From Desulfobulbaceae bacterium (GTDB lineage Bacteria; Desulfobacterota; Desulfobulbia; Desulfobulbales; SURF-16): a DNA stretch of 23,900 nucleotides. Position numbers and translations under genes: made by a program. The notes beneath the pieces were generated by a model. That model did not search any database and was not told where the DNA came from. It was given only the letters and a program-made list of their open reading frames with translations. The stretch spans positions 1 to 23,900 of the forward strand of contig JALNXE010000066.1 of the NCBI GenBank assembly GCA_023230525.1. Direction: 5' to 3'. How positions within the stretch are numbered: position 1 is the stretch's first letter; each line of letters begins with the position of its first letter. Positions 15,101 to 21,828 of this stretch are shown piece after piece.

Positions 15101-15922
15101 GTTTAAGGCGCCGATTGTTTTTCCATTGACGAGCAAGGGCAGGGAAACGGAAGAGGCATAGCCCCGTTTTCGTGCCTCCTCCCGCCAGGGAGCGAAGCGG
15201 GCATCAGTCAGAATGTTCTGACAGGCCACGGGGCGGCCCGTGCGGATGGCCGTGCCGGTCGGCCCCTGTCCCAGCTCATCATCCGCCCAGACAATTTTCA
15301 CCATCTCAAGATAGTTGTCAGCAAAACCCCAGTGCACAAGCGGTTGGACGGTTTTTTCCGCGTCATCCAAAGCGATGCCGACCCAGGCCAGATGATAGCC
15401 GCCCTCTTCGACAATGACCCGGCAGATCTGTTGCAGCATTTCCTGCTCAGCCAGGGGGCGGGCCAGAATTTTATTGCATTCGCTGAGGGTTCGCAGGGCG
15501 CGGTTTGCCTTCTCCAGTTCTCGGTTGGCCTTGTCGCGGCTGGTGATGTCCCTGGCGGTGCAGGAAGCCTTGATCAGTTGCCCATGGCTGTCAAAAATGG
15601 GGATAGCGGTGACCTGGCAGACACGGTCGAGCAGTTTCATTTCCATACTTGTCGTCTGGGGGCTGGGTAACTGTTTGAGGACCTCAAGAGGACAGGTGTC
15701 AGGGGGGGTAGCCGTATGGTGAAAGATCCGGCAACACGTTTGGCTGACAATTTCTTTTTCCGGCAGGCCGGTGATTTTCGTTGCAGCGTTGTTGACGGCA
15801 AGAATTACGTGGTGCAGATCCACGATCATGACAAGCTCGTCCAGGGAATTGACCGCGGAAAGCCAATCGCCGCCGAAAGGGGAGGTCAGTGATAAGTTGC
15901 CGGAATGTTTGCCGTTATGCAT
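12197..15922 (-). CDS. Cytosolic hybrid sensor histidine kinase (PAS-GAF-PAS3-GAF-HisKA-HATPase-REC)
   Basis: The 1241-residue protein has no membrane helix, so it senses signals inside the cell. Order by eye: PAS (about 21-130, with C-x-C-rich CCRIFHHT and PPDTCPL), GAF (about 150-310), PAS (about 320-435, with CPAC), PAS (about 440-555), PAS (about 565-685), GAF (about 690-855), HisKA with phospho-acceptor H881 in IAHDFNNIL, HATPase with N-box NLCTNAYHAM and G-boxes DTGCGMD and GEGTGMGLAL, then a receiver (about 1115-1240). The receiver has acidic pair VDDEE, phospho-acceptor D1173 in VITDQMMP and K in FAMKPL. The signal is unknown; the PAS cysteines and multiple domains suggest redox or small ligands. 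No partner regulator is adjacent. The ribosome site before the ATG is weak. Confidence 0.93.
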   Translation of the reverse strand: MHNGKHSGNLSLTSPFGGDWLSAVNSLDELVMIVDLHHVILAVNNAATKITGLPEKEIVSQTCCRIFHHTATPPDTCPLEVLKQLPSPQTTSMEMKLLDRVCQVTAIPIFDSHGQLIKASCTARDITSRDKANRELEKANRALRTLSECNKILARPLAEQEMLQQICRVIVEEGGYHLAWVGIALDDAEKTVQPLVHWGFADNYLEMVKIVWADDELGQGPTGTAIRTGRPVACQNILTDARFAPWREEARKRGYASSVSLPLLVNGKTIGALNIYAVEQDCFAAQELGLLLGLASDISYGIITRRIAQERKKTESELAKRASEWTFAMDFIEDAVYLLDLDDRIIHANRSFYNMIGASPEQAIGKDICAIIHPRGEAVPCPACQARRERRDAVIIMEADHPNNPAGRPVQVMVKIIRDENDSPLSVLMGIRDLSPLEELRKQAQIINQIAEAVITTDPEGIVTTWNNGAEKLLGFARQEAVGKNISFLQIHREADRRAKERVNGKLFSISQREARIRQKSGAAIHALISAADLLSQSGEKKGTISTITDITDRKTAETKLLESEERFRLLIENTSDWIWEVDEAGNFTYASPKVRELLGYEPEELIGTSPFALMPEGESARVAEVFAEIAAAREPFTGVENTNRHRDGHLVVLESSGVPVFDGYGNFRGYRGVDRDITARKEVEKTRANQASMWALGSDIGQAITTAKDLRQMVQKCCEAFVQGLDAAFARIWIFHAAEKMLILEGSAGMYTHLDGPHGRIALNSGYKIALIATTHTPHLTNQVIGDPQIKDQQWARREKMVAFAGHPLLVGDRLVGVMAMFSRKPLSDFILKTFESVADKIAIGIDNKLAEKEKAILQKQIRQMQKMQAIGTLAGGIAHDFNNILTAILGFGDLLKHQLQGNEDAVECAEQILLAGNRAKNLVRQILTFSRQTEQERHPLYAHLIVKEAVKLLRASIPAFIRIKEDIDPKCGTIMADPTELHQIVMNLCTNAYHAMQDHGGIMKVQLKKVQVTAELAKTNPLLHEGEYAMLGVHDTGCGMDPVLLERIFEPYFTTKQPGEGTGMGLALVHGIVEGLNGAIVVDSTLGRGSTFAVYLPVLETTKTTETQANAELMPGGNERILFVDDEEAIISLSRKQLISLGYDVTAAAGGREALKLFAASPHGFDLVITDQMMPHMTGTELSRKLIAIRPDLPIILLTGFSHTLMPDQARKAGIREFAMKPLLTNELAQVIRKVLEEK

Positions 15923-16033
15923 GCGATTCCCTGGTGTGCTAAGAAACAGGCGGTGCGCAGCGGATTGAGTGCAGCGTATCTTAACAGAAAATGATAACAG
16001 TTTGTAGAGGTTATGTTAGCGGAATTTTTTTTG

Positions 16034-16068
16034 TCTGCGGGGGAGGCCGGCCGGCCATTCACCGCAGA
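16034..16068. repeat. GC-rich inverted repeat between kinase and ftsB-like genes
   Basis: TCTGCGG at 16034-16040 pairs with CCGCAGA at 16062-16068, enclosing the self-complementary GGCCGGCCGGCC. On the minus strand it follows the ftsB-like stop but is trailed by an A run, so it does not look like a terminator for that gene. The rest of 15923-16082 shows no gene. Confidence 0.45.
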
Positions 16069-16082
16069 GGTTTGAGGCGGGG

Positions 16083-16394
16083 CTATTTTTTGAATTCAAA
16101 AACCAGCTCGTTTTTTTTCAGCAGGTCATATTCCCTGCGGGCCAGATCTTCCAAATAGGCCGGATCATTTTTGATCTTGTCGATTTTTTGCTGCAGCAGC
16201 CGGTTCTCTTCCTTTAACTGCTCGTTTTCCGCTTTTACCGCCGCAATCTGTTCCTGTAAATGGTAATATGTTACAATCCCGTTGGGCGCAAAAAACAGCC
16301 AGGCGATGACTGCGCAGCCGGAGAGGATGCTGAGCAGAATAAGCGTCCGGAGTTCCTTGCTGTTCAACTGTTTAATAATTTTTGCCAGATCCAT
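16083..16394 (-). CDS. ftsB: FtsB/DivIC-family cell division protein
   Basis: The 103-residue protein has a short cytosolic N-terminus, one transmembrane helix (about 17-37, LILLSILSGCAVIAWLFFAP), then a periplasmic coiled coil (LQEQIAAVKAENEQLKEENRLLQQKIDKI). It ends with the family signature NDPAYLEDLARREYDLLKKNELVFEF. This is the septum-formation initiator (PF04977) layout of FtsB, which forms the FtsQBL complex of the divisome. In many genomes ftsB lies near eno, but not here. An AT-rich stretch (TATATAGATAAT) upstream of the start probably holds its promoter. FtsL is a less likely reading because of the REYDLLKKNE end. Confidence 0.85.
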   Translation of the reverse strand: MDLAKIIKQLNSKELRTLILLSILSGCAVIAWLFFAPNGIVTYYHLQEQIAAVKAENEQLKEENRLLQQKIDKIKNDPAYLEDLARREYDLLKKNELVFEFKK

Positions 16395-16461
16395 GGGATT
16401 ATCTATATATTTTTATGAAAGCCAGATGGTAAACTAAAGCCTGGAAAAGGAAAAGACAATT

Positions 16462-16878
16462 TTGCATGAAAAGCCGAGGATTTACCTGGTAAGTGCCTGT
16501 CTGCTCGGTCTGCGGACCAGATATGACGGCAGATTAAAGCCCTGCGAGGCCTGCCGGTTAATGGTAAAAAACGCTCTCTGGATTCCCGTCTGCCCGGAGC
16601 AGCTCGGCGGTCTGCCGACTCCCCGGACCGCGGCGTATATCATTGGCGGCGACGGTTATGATGTCCTGGCGGGCCGGGCCGCCGTGCTCACCCGGGAGGG
16701 AGAAGACGTTACCTCCCGTTTTCTGCTGGGCGCCCGCCAGGTTCTGGCAATCGCCATGGCGCAACCGGTCACGGCGGTGCTGCTCAAGTCCCGCAGCCCC
16801 TCCTGCGGCCTGACCCCGGGATTCGGCGTCACCGCCGCCCTGCTTGAGCAGAATGGCTTTAGCCTGCAGGAGTATTGA
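16462..16878 (+). CDS. DUF523 / TudS-like protein
   Basis: The 138-residue protein begins with VSACLLGLRTRYDG, then PVCPEQLGGLPTPR, and LLKSRSPSCGL, which are the defining blocks of DUF523. The three family cysteines are C13, C44 and C115, which in the characterised member TudS (thiouracil desulfidase) hold a [4Fe-4S] cluster. Additional cysteines C28 and C31 are present. A reaction such as removing sulfur from thiolated bases is possible, but substrate use here is unproven. The frame starts at TTG 16462, 11 nt after an AGG; no upstream ATG fits. It is divergent from the ftsB-like gene. DUF523 is often fused to DUF1722, a domain found here in the gene at 7738-8445. Confidence 0.85.
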   Translation: MHEKPRIYLVSACLLGLRTRYDGRLKPCEACRLMVKNALWIPVCPEQLGGLPTPRTAAYIIGGDGYDVLAGRAAVLTREGEDVTSRFLLGARQVLAIAMAQPVTAVLLKSRSPSCGLTPGFGVTAALLEQNGFSLQEY

Positions 16879-16903
16879 TGGCTTCATCGTAGGGGGGGGG
16901 CGT

Positions 16904-16930
16904 GTAGGGGCGTTCGCGAACCGCCCCTAC
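16904..16930. repeat. Hairpin repeat GTAGGGGCG / CGCCCCTAC
   Basis: GTAGGGGCG at 16904-16912 is complementary to CGCCCCTAC at 16922-16930, with the palindromic TTCGCGAA in the loop. A run of nine or ten G precedes it (16892-16900). Similar GTAGGGGC hairpins are widespread dispersed repeats. It separates the DUF523 gene from the convergent ydbL. Confidence 0.6.
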
Positions 16931-16980
16931 GTCTCCAGGGCACTCACCAGGGATGCCCCTGCAGCCAGAGCCACCCTCAC

Positions 16981-17358
16981 CTATTTCTGATACCAGGTTC
17001 CATCCGGCTTCTGCAGCCAGGTGCCGGCAGAGGCCTGCCCGGCAATCTGCAGGGCGCGGCGGGAGCCGACCAGGACCACGTCCACCCCCTGCTGTTGGGC
17101 AATGGCGGTATAAACCTGGCGCCGGTCGGCGTTTTCCTCCTTGATCAGGGTCTCCTGGCTTTGGTCGGCTTTTCTGAATTCAAGGTAGCCCTGCCGGTCT
17201 TCACCGATAACCCCCTGGGATTTTAAAGCGGCCAGGGCCGGCAGCCTTGCCTTCATGCGGTCTTTGATATCATCGCCCGCCTGGCAGGTGGCGGCAAGCA
17301 GAAAGGAAAGAAGCAGCAGCAAGAGGATAACAGACCGGTTGCGGAATTGTTTGTACAT
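16981..17358 (-). CDS. ydbL: YdbL-family periplasmic protein (DUF1318)
   Basis: The 125-residue protein starts at the ATG at 17358 after AAGGAGA. It has a signal peptide (MYKQFRNRSVILLLLLLSFLLAATCQA) and then the DUF1318 pattern: DRMKARLPALAALKSQGVIGEDRQGYLEF, ENADRRQVYTAIAQQQG and, at the end, AGTWLQKPDGTWYQK. E. coli YdbL is a periplasmic protein that works with the YdbH-YnbE intermembrane bridge. It lies 16 bp after ynbE, last in the operon. The C-terminal W-x-Q-K repeat is characteristic of the family. Confidence 0.88.
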   Translation of the reverse strand: MYKQFRNRSVILLLLLLSFLLAATCQAGDDIKDRMKARLPALAALKSQGVIGEDRQGYLEFRKADQSQETLIKEENADRRQVYTAIAQQQGVDVVLVGSRRALQIAGQASAGTWLQKPDGTWYQK

Positions 17359-17374
17359 GGGAAGATCTCCTTGT

Positions 17375-17578
17375 TTACGGTTGCGCCTTGTCAATGTCGT
17401 CAAAAAAGTTATCAAGCGCCCTGTCAACCTTGATGTTGATATCGATGGTAATGTGAATCGGTTTTATTTCAACCGGGGCAATCTGCACCTCATTGCGGGA
17501 CTCTATTTCATGTCTTGTGCAGGCGCACAGCAGGAAAAGCGGGGTGATGACAAGCAGTGTTTTTCTGGCAAACATCAT
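17375..17578 (-). CDS. ynbE: YnbE-family outer-membrane lipoprotein
   Basis: The 67-residue lipoprotein has a short signal peptide ending in lipobox LCAC (lipidated C20). The mature region has PVEIKPIHITIDINIKVDRALDNFFDDID, which is the YnbE family signature. YnbE is known to bind the YdbH C-terminus by beta-strand addition at the outer membrane. Two ATG codons (17578, 17575) follow AGGAG; the first is used. It lies between ydbH (48 bp upstream) and ydbL. Confidence 0.9.
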   Translation of the reverse strand: MMFARKTLLVITPLFLLCACTRHEIESRNEVQIAPVEIKPIHITIDINIKVDRALDNFFDDIDKAQP

Positions 17579-17626
17579 AGGACTCCTGTGGGTCGGCTGA
17601 TGGGAAAATACCCGGCAGGCGGTTCG

Positions 17627-20041
17627 TTACCGGGCGCGTTGCAAAAGATTTTTGAAGTTTTTATCATAATCGAGAAAGGTGTCCAGGGGAAAGCGAAAAT
17701 TGACATCCAGCAGAATAGGCTGGGAAATTCCCTGTGCGCCTTCCACATGGGTGCGCTGCAGCCCCCCGGTTGCCGCGTCATAGGTAAAAGGCAGGGGAGA
17801 GTCCGGCTTGCCGTCAAGATTTAACTGCAGCACCAGGGTGTCTTGTTCACTGAAGAGATGCACCTTGGCCCAGTTGTAGCGGAAATTGCGCAGTGCTTCC
17901 TGGGCAAAATCGAGCTGGCCGAACTGGGGGGAACCCAGGGGGATGGCCTGGGTGAGGAAATCCCCGCCGGCAATGCGGATCACTCCCCCTTCGCCGGGGG
18001 TGGAGTAGAGAAAGCTCGGGGCAAAGGTGATTCTGCCAGCAGAGAAACTGACCGGAATGCGGCCGTTGACCGTACCGTCTCCTTCCACATTCTTGATGCC
18101 AACCTGTTTCAGGATTTCGGCAAGCTTCAGTTTGTTGCAGTAAAAAATCATCTCCGGCTGCAGATGCTTTTCCGCAAAGCGCAGGGCATAGGTATCGACA
18201 GAGCCAGCCGCCCAGTTGAAACTTCCCTTTTCCAGTAAGAACGAATCGGCAGACTCCACCGTGAAATGCAGGGTCCCGCCGTCTATCGTAAGCTCGCCCA
18301 TGCGGGCCGAGGCAAAATTGAGCTTCTGGTTCGGCGCGCTGCGCAGTTGCGGCAGAAAGGGCAGGGTAAGAGTGGTGTCTATGCCGGAGACGGTGATTTT
18401 CCGCTCTGCCAGCCCAAGGCTGCCGTTTTGCAGGGCCAGCCGGCCGTTGCCGGTCAGGCCGTTGTCGGCCAAAAACAGCTGCGCTTCGCCACTGATGAGG
18501 CCGGAGATGGTGAGGTCTGTTGCCTGGGGGAAAATCCGGGCCGGGGAGAAGTCGGTCAGTTTGACCGGCGGGATGGAAAGCGCAAGCTCACTTGTCACTG
18601 GGTCTCCTGAAATATCAGAGGAGAACGACAGTGCTGCGGCAAGACCAGGCAGCAATGGGGAGTGGAAAGCGGCAGTCAGGTCCAGTTTTTTTTCCTGCAG
18701 CCGGATTGTCCCGGCCAGTGCGCCGATTTCCTTTTCCTGCCAGAAGAGTTTGGGCAGGGCAAGTTCACCTTTTTTGTTCTCGCCGGTGAGCGGCCAGCTC
18801 AGCGGCACGGTTAGACTGCCGCCTTCCGCCCTGGCGCCTGAAGGGTGGTGGGCAAAGCTTACGTTGGCCACGGTGAGATCACCCTGCACCTGCCATCCTT
18901 CCCTGCCCTGGCGGGTGCCTGCCGCCTGCAGGACGATGGTGGGCGCCTCCAGGCTGAAATCCTCATTTTCCGCGGCCAGGGAGCACTGGGCAACCGAGTC
19001 AAGGCTGACGGCGTCCGCGGCCACAGAACCCTTGATCGCCAAGGAGGGGGACGGCAGGGACAGGTTGGCTCCCTTGACCGCGGCAACAAGATCAGGCAGA
19101 GCGCCGTTAACGGCAAACAGCAGCGGCTGGGCGGCGTCCTGCCTGCTGCCGGAAAAACTAAGGGTGATCGGCGGGGTCTTCTGCTGCGGGAGTTTTTTGG
19201 GTGAAAGGCTGAGGCCGGGAAGCCGCAGCGAGAGTTCCTGCAGAGTCAGCTGCCCCTTGACGGCTGAGAGAACAACAGGGGAAAGCCCCACCTCGGCGCT
19301 GCCGGAAAAATCCGCCTTGGTGTCCAGCTGCAGATCGGCCGGCAGGTCGATCAGGCCGGCAAATTGCCGGGGGCTCAGGTTGTTGGCGGCAAAGGCAAGG
19401 CGGGCCAGCTGCAGGTGCAGATCAAGGCCTGCGGTGATGGTAATTTCCTGCTCGCCGGGGAAAAGCTGCAGACGAACCTGCAGAGGGCCGGCCCCTTTGC
19501 CGCCTGCCGCAAGTTCCGCCTCTGCGGCAAAGGGCAGCCGGATCTCCCGGTCCGCCAGGCGGCAGATGAGCGTTGACTGGCGGATGGCCACCCTTTTTAC
19601 TGCCAGGGGCAGCTGGAAGGGTTCTGCTGCTTCGCCGCTGTCTTTGGCCGGGGAAGAACTGCTGATAAGTTTCTGCAGGCCCGGATCGGCAAAGAAGATT
19701 TGGTTATCGTTTAAAGCACAGTGAATCTCCAACCCGCTTACCGACACTTCTTCCAGCTTGCCGGCCAGCAGTGCCGCCGGGTTATAGCGTGCGGTCAGCG
19801 CGGCAACGGCAACGGCAGGAGATTCCGCCGGCCCGATGGCAAAGCCTGCGCCGGCCTCGGTCGGTTTGATATACAGATAGCGGGTCTGCAAGCGGTCGAT
19901 GCCCGCCCTGGCCGCCAGGGCGGGCAGCAGGGAATACTGCAGATAGACGGGCAGCAGGGTGGTGATGAGCGCCCAAAAGATAACCGGCAGCAGGGCAATG
20001 CTTATGGTGAGACGGAGTAAAGACCTCGTCCTGGTCGTCAT
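17627..20041 (-). CDS. ydbH: YdbH-family AsmA-like intermembrane lipid transport protein
   Basis: The 804-residue protein has one N-terminal transmembrane anchor (LTISIALLPVIFWALITTLLPVYL) and then a long beta-rich periplasmic region, as expected for AsmA-like bridges. The C-terminal part, with GDGTVNGRIPVSFSAGRI, GGVIRIAGG and FAQEALRNFRYNWAKVHL, matches the YdbH domain. In E. coli YdbH, TamB and YhdP share phospholipid transport to the outer membrane. The ATG at 20041 (MTTRTRSLLRL) is preferred: the in-frame extension to 20176 translates a short tandem repeat (HFKYFKYFRHF) rather than conserved protein. There is no strong ribosome site. Gene order ydbH-ynbE-ydbL is the same as in enterobacteria. 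Confidence 0.85.
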   Translation of the reverse strand: MTTRTRSLLRLTISIALLPVIFWALITTLLPVYLQYSLLPALAARAGIDRLQTRYLYIKPTEAGAGFAIGPAESPAVAVAALTARYNPAALLAGKLEEVSVSGLEIHCALNDNQIFFADPGLQKLISSSSPAKDSGEAAEPFQLPLAVKRVAIRQSTLICRLADREIRLPFAAEAELAAGGKGAGPLQVRLQLFPGEQEITITAGLDLHLQLARLAFAANNLSPRQFAGLIDLPADLQLDTKADFSGSAEVGLSPVVLSAVKGQLTLQELSLRLPGLSLSPKKLPQQKTPPITLSFSGSRQDAAQPLLFAVNGALPDLVAAVKGANLSLPSPSLAIKGSVAADAVSLDSVAQCSLAAENEDFSLEAPTIVLQAAGTRQGREGWQVQGDLTVANVSFAHHPSGARAEGGSLTVPLSWPLTGENKKGELALPKLFWQEKEIGALAGTIRLQEKKLDLTAAFHSPLLPGLAAALSFSSDISGDPVTSELALSIPPVKLTDFSPARIFPQATDLTISGLISGEAQLFLADNGLTGNGRLALQNGSLGLAERKITVSGIDTTLTLPFLPQLRSAPNQKLNFASARMGELTIDGGTLHFTVESADSFLLEKGSFNWAAGSVDTYALRFAEKHLQPEMIFYCNKLKLAEILKQVGIKNVEGDGTVNGRIPVSFSAGRITFAPSFLYSTPGEGGVIRIAGGDFLTQAIPLGSPQFGQLDFAQEALRNFRYNWAKVHLFSEQDTLVLQLNLDGKPDSPLPFTYDAATGGLQRTHVEGAQGISQPILLDVNFRFPLDTFLDYDKNFKNLLQRAR

Positions 20042-20072
20042 GGCAATAGCAGTTTTCAGGCTGGGATAAATG

Positions 20073-20106
20073 TTGAAGTGCCTAAAATACTTGAAGTACT
20101 TGAAGT
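20073..20106. repeat. Short TTGAAGT repeats upstream of ydbH
   Basis: TTGAAGT occurs at 20073-20079, 20091-20097 and 20100-20106, spaced 18 and 9 bp (a 9-bp period). This fills part of the 191-bp tatC-ydbH gap, which otherwise shows only AT-rich sequence near 20190-20230. Confidence 0.5.
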
Positions 20107-20232
20107 GCCTCAAGTTAAAGGAGTCATCCGAGCAGAAGGTACCGCAACTTAACTTTTGGCACTCTCCTCGAACCAAGATCCGCGTATCAATTTAAAATCT
20201 GCCTGATCAAGTTGGCAGAATTTCCAGCCATG

Positions 20233-20952
20233 TTAGTTTATTTTCATGATTTTGAGAACAACAATCCCCATTTCATAGAGCAGGTAGAGCGGCCCGCCCA
20301 TGAGCAGCATGTTGACCACATCCGGCGTGGGGGTGAGCAGGGCGGCGACGATGCTGATGAAAAGCACGGCGAAGCGGCGGTTCTTTTCAAAGGTTGCCCG
20401 GGGGCAGATCCCGGCCCGGGCGAAAAAAATCATGAAAATGGGCAGCTCAAAAATGAAACCGAAGGCCAGGACAAAGATGGTGACAAAGGAGACGAATTTG
20501 CCCACGGAGATAACCGACTTCAGCTGCTCTGATTCGAATCCCAGCAGAAATTTCACCCCAAAGGGCAGGGTAACGAAGTAACAGAAAAAGGCGCCGCTGT
20601 AAAAGAGCAGGGAGGTGAAAAAAACAAAGGCCGCCACGGCCCTGGCGGACAGGCCGAAGGGTCGGGCCATGGCGCGCCAGAAGCAGAATACGATCCAGGG
20701 CATGAGCAGAAAGAGGGTGACGAAAAGGGCCAGTTTGACATGGGCGACAAAGGGTTCGGCCACGCTGAAGAAGGCCAGTTTCTGCTGGAGGTGATTCTGC
20801 ACCGCGGCAAAGATTGCCGGCGAGAGAAAGTAGAAACCGAAGGTACCCAGGCCGATGCCGCAGCCTAATGACAGAATGGTCTTGCGTATTTCGAGAAGAA
20901 AACCTAACAGCCTTTTGCCGGGCGGGGCAGGTTCTTCGGCCGCTGTTGTCAT
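20233..20952 (-). CDS. tatC: Sec-independent protein translocase TatC
   Basis: The 239-residue polytopic inner-membrane protein is the twin-arginine signal receptor of the Tat pathway. FLLEIRKTILSLG matches the N-terminal TatC segment, FSVAEPFVAHVKLALFVTLFLLMPWIVFCFWRAMARPFG the first periplasmic loop and second helix, and FGFIFELPIFMIFFARAGI holds the conserved Glu of the substrate site. LTPTPDVVNMLLMGGPLYLLYEMGI is the late-helix signature. Six membrane helices are likely. The start is uncertain: ATG 20952 is used, while TTG 20970 would begin inside a 14-bp palindrome. Neither has a good ribosome site. It follows purQ by about 50 bp in the same direction. No tatA or tatB is in view. Confidence 0.92.
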   Translation of the reverse strand: MTTAAEEPAPPGKRLLGFLLEIRKTILSLGCGIGLGTFGFYFLSPAIFAAVQNHLQQKLAFFSVAEPFVAHVKLALFVTLFLLMPWIVFCFWRAMARPFGLSARAVAAFVFFTSLLFYSGAFFCYFVTLPFGVKFLLGFESEQLKSVISVGKFVSFVTIFVLAFGFIFELPIFMIFFARAGICPRATFEKNRRFAVLFISIVAALLTPTPDVVNMLLMGGPLYLLYEMGIVVLKIMKIN

Positions 20953-20962
20953 AGTTGCAGAG

Positions 20963-20998
20963 GCGCTCAAACGTTTAAGCGTTCAAACGTTTGAGCGC
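20963..20998. repeat. 36-bp palindrome between purQ and tatC
   Basis: GCGCTCAAACGTTT at 20963-20976 and AAACGTTTGAGCGC at 20985-20998 are perfect 14-bp inverted repeats with the 8-nt loop AAGCGTTC. The motif CAAACGTTT is repeated inside. It could attenuate transcription between purQ and tatC, protect mRNA ends or be a dispersed repeat. No T run follows on the minus strand. Confidence 0.7.
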
Positions 20999-21003
20999 TT
21001 TCC

Positions 21004-21828
21004 TCACAGGTTCTGCCTGATAAAATTGATGCCGTTACGGAAAAGCGCCAGGCCCTGCCCCTCTTCCGGCAGTTCTTCCCTGGTCCAGCGCGGATGGTTG
21101 GTCCGATGGAGAAAGGCTTCCGGGTGGGGCATCAGGCCGAAGAGCCTGCCGGTGGGATCGCAGATGCCGGCAATGGCGTCCGGTGAACCGTTGGGATTGG
21201 CCGGATAGTCCATGGTCGGCAGTTTGCTCTGCGGATCGGTATAACGCAGGACAATCAGTTTTTCATCCTTGAGAAGCTGCAGGGTCGCAGCATCTTTGGC
21301 GACAAATTTCCCTTCACCATGACGGACGGGAAAATAGAGGTTGGTCAGCCCGGTGGTGAAAACACAGGGGGAACTACGGTCAACGGCCAGGGTCACCCAG
21401 CGGTCTTCAAAGCGGCTGGAATCATTGTGGGTGAGGCTGACCTGCCGGTCGTCGTGCCGGCCCTCAAAGGCCGGCAGCAGACCCATTTTCACCATGAGCT
21501 GAAAGCCGTTGCACACCCCCAGGATCAGCTTGCCGCTATCGATGAAACGCAGCAGCTGATCCTGCAGTTTTTCGCCACTGCCCTTGACCACCGCATATTT
21601 CATGCGGTGGGCTCCGGCCTGTCCCGCCCCGAGATCGTCGCCGTCAAGGAATCCGCCCGGCAGGTTGAGAAAATGGTAATCGTTTAAGGAGTATTCGCCG
21701 TGAATCAGTTCGCTGATATGGACAATGTCGACCTGATCGGCCCCGCCCAGTCTGCAGGCGTGCGCCATTTCCGTCTCGCAGTTTGTTCCAAAGCCGGTCA
21801 GCACAATGGCTTTTACCTGTTTTGTCAT
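21004..21828 (-). CDS. purQ: Phosphoribosylformylglycinamidine synthase glutaminase subunit
   Basis: The 274-residue class I glutamine amidotransferase supplies ammonia to FGAM synthase in purine synthesis. The start KAIVLTGFGTNCETEMAHACRL is the PurQ N-terminus. C106 in GVCNGFQLM is the nucleophile, with H235 and E237 in MPHPEAF completing the triad. At 274 residues it is longer than the about 225-residue Bacillus-type PurQ and resembles the glutaminase domain of the long form of PurL. The ATG overlaps the stop of the upstream YkgJ-type gene by one base (TGATG), which suggests coupling. No purL is in this window. Confidence 0.9.
   Translation of the reverse strand: MTKQVKAIVLTGFGTNCETEMAHACRLGGADQVDIVHISELIHGEYSLNDYHFLNLPGGFLDGDDLGAGQAGAHRMKYAVVKGSGEKLQDQLLRFIDSGKLILGVCNGFQLMVKMGLLPAFEGRHDDRQVSLTHNDSSRFEDRWVTLAVDRSSPCVFTTGLTNLYFPVRHGEGKFVAKDAATLQLLKDEKLIVLRYTDPQSKLPTMDYPANPNGSPDAIAGICDPTGRLFGLMPHPEAFLHRTNHPRWTREELPEEGQGLALFRNGINFIRQNL

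Noticed and set aside
16031..16068. Terminator for the ftsB-like gene
   Set aside because: The hairpin is real but on the gene's strand it is followed by A residues, not T, so it does not fit an intrinsic terminator.
18216..19724. Plus-strand 502-codon open frame opposite ydbH
   Set aside because: It is Ser/Arg/Pro-rich, low-complexity antisense translation. YdbH on the minus strand has an anchor helix, family C-terminus and operon partners.
20042..20176. Longer YdbH N-terminus
   Set aside because: It translates a short tandem DNA repeat into HFKYFKYFRHF and places extra sequence before the membrane anchor. ATG 20041 gives a normal YdbH start.
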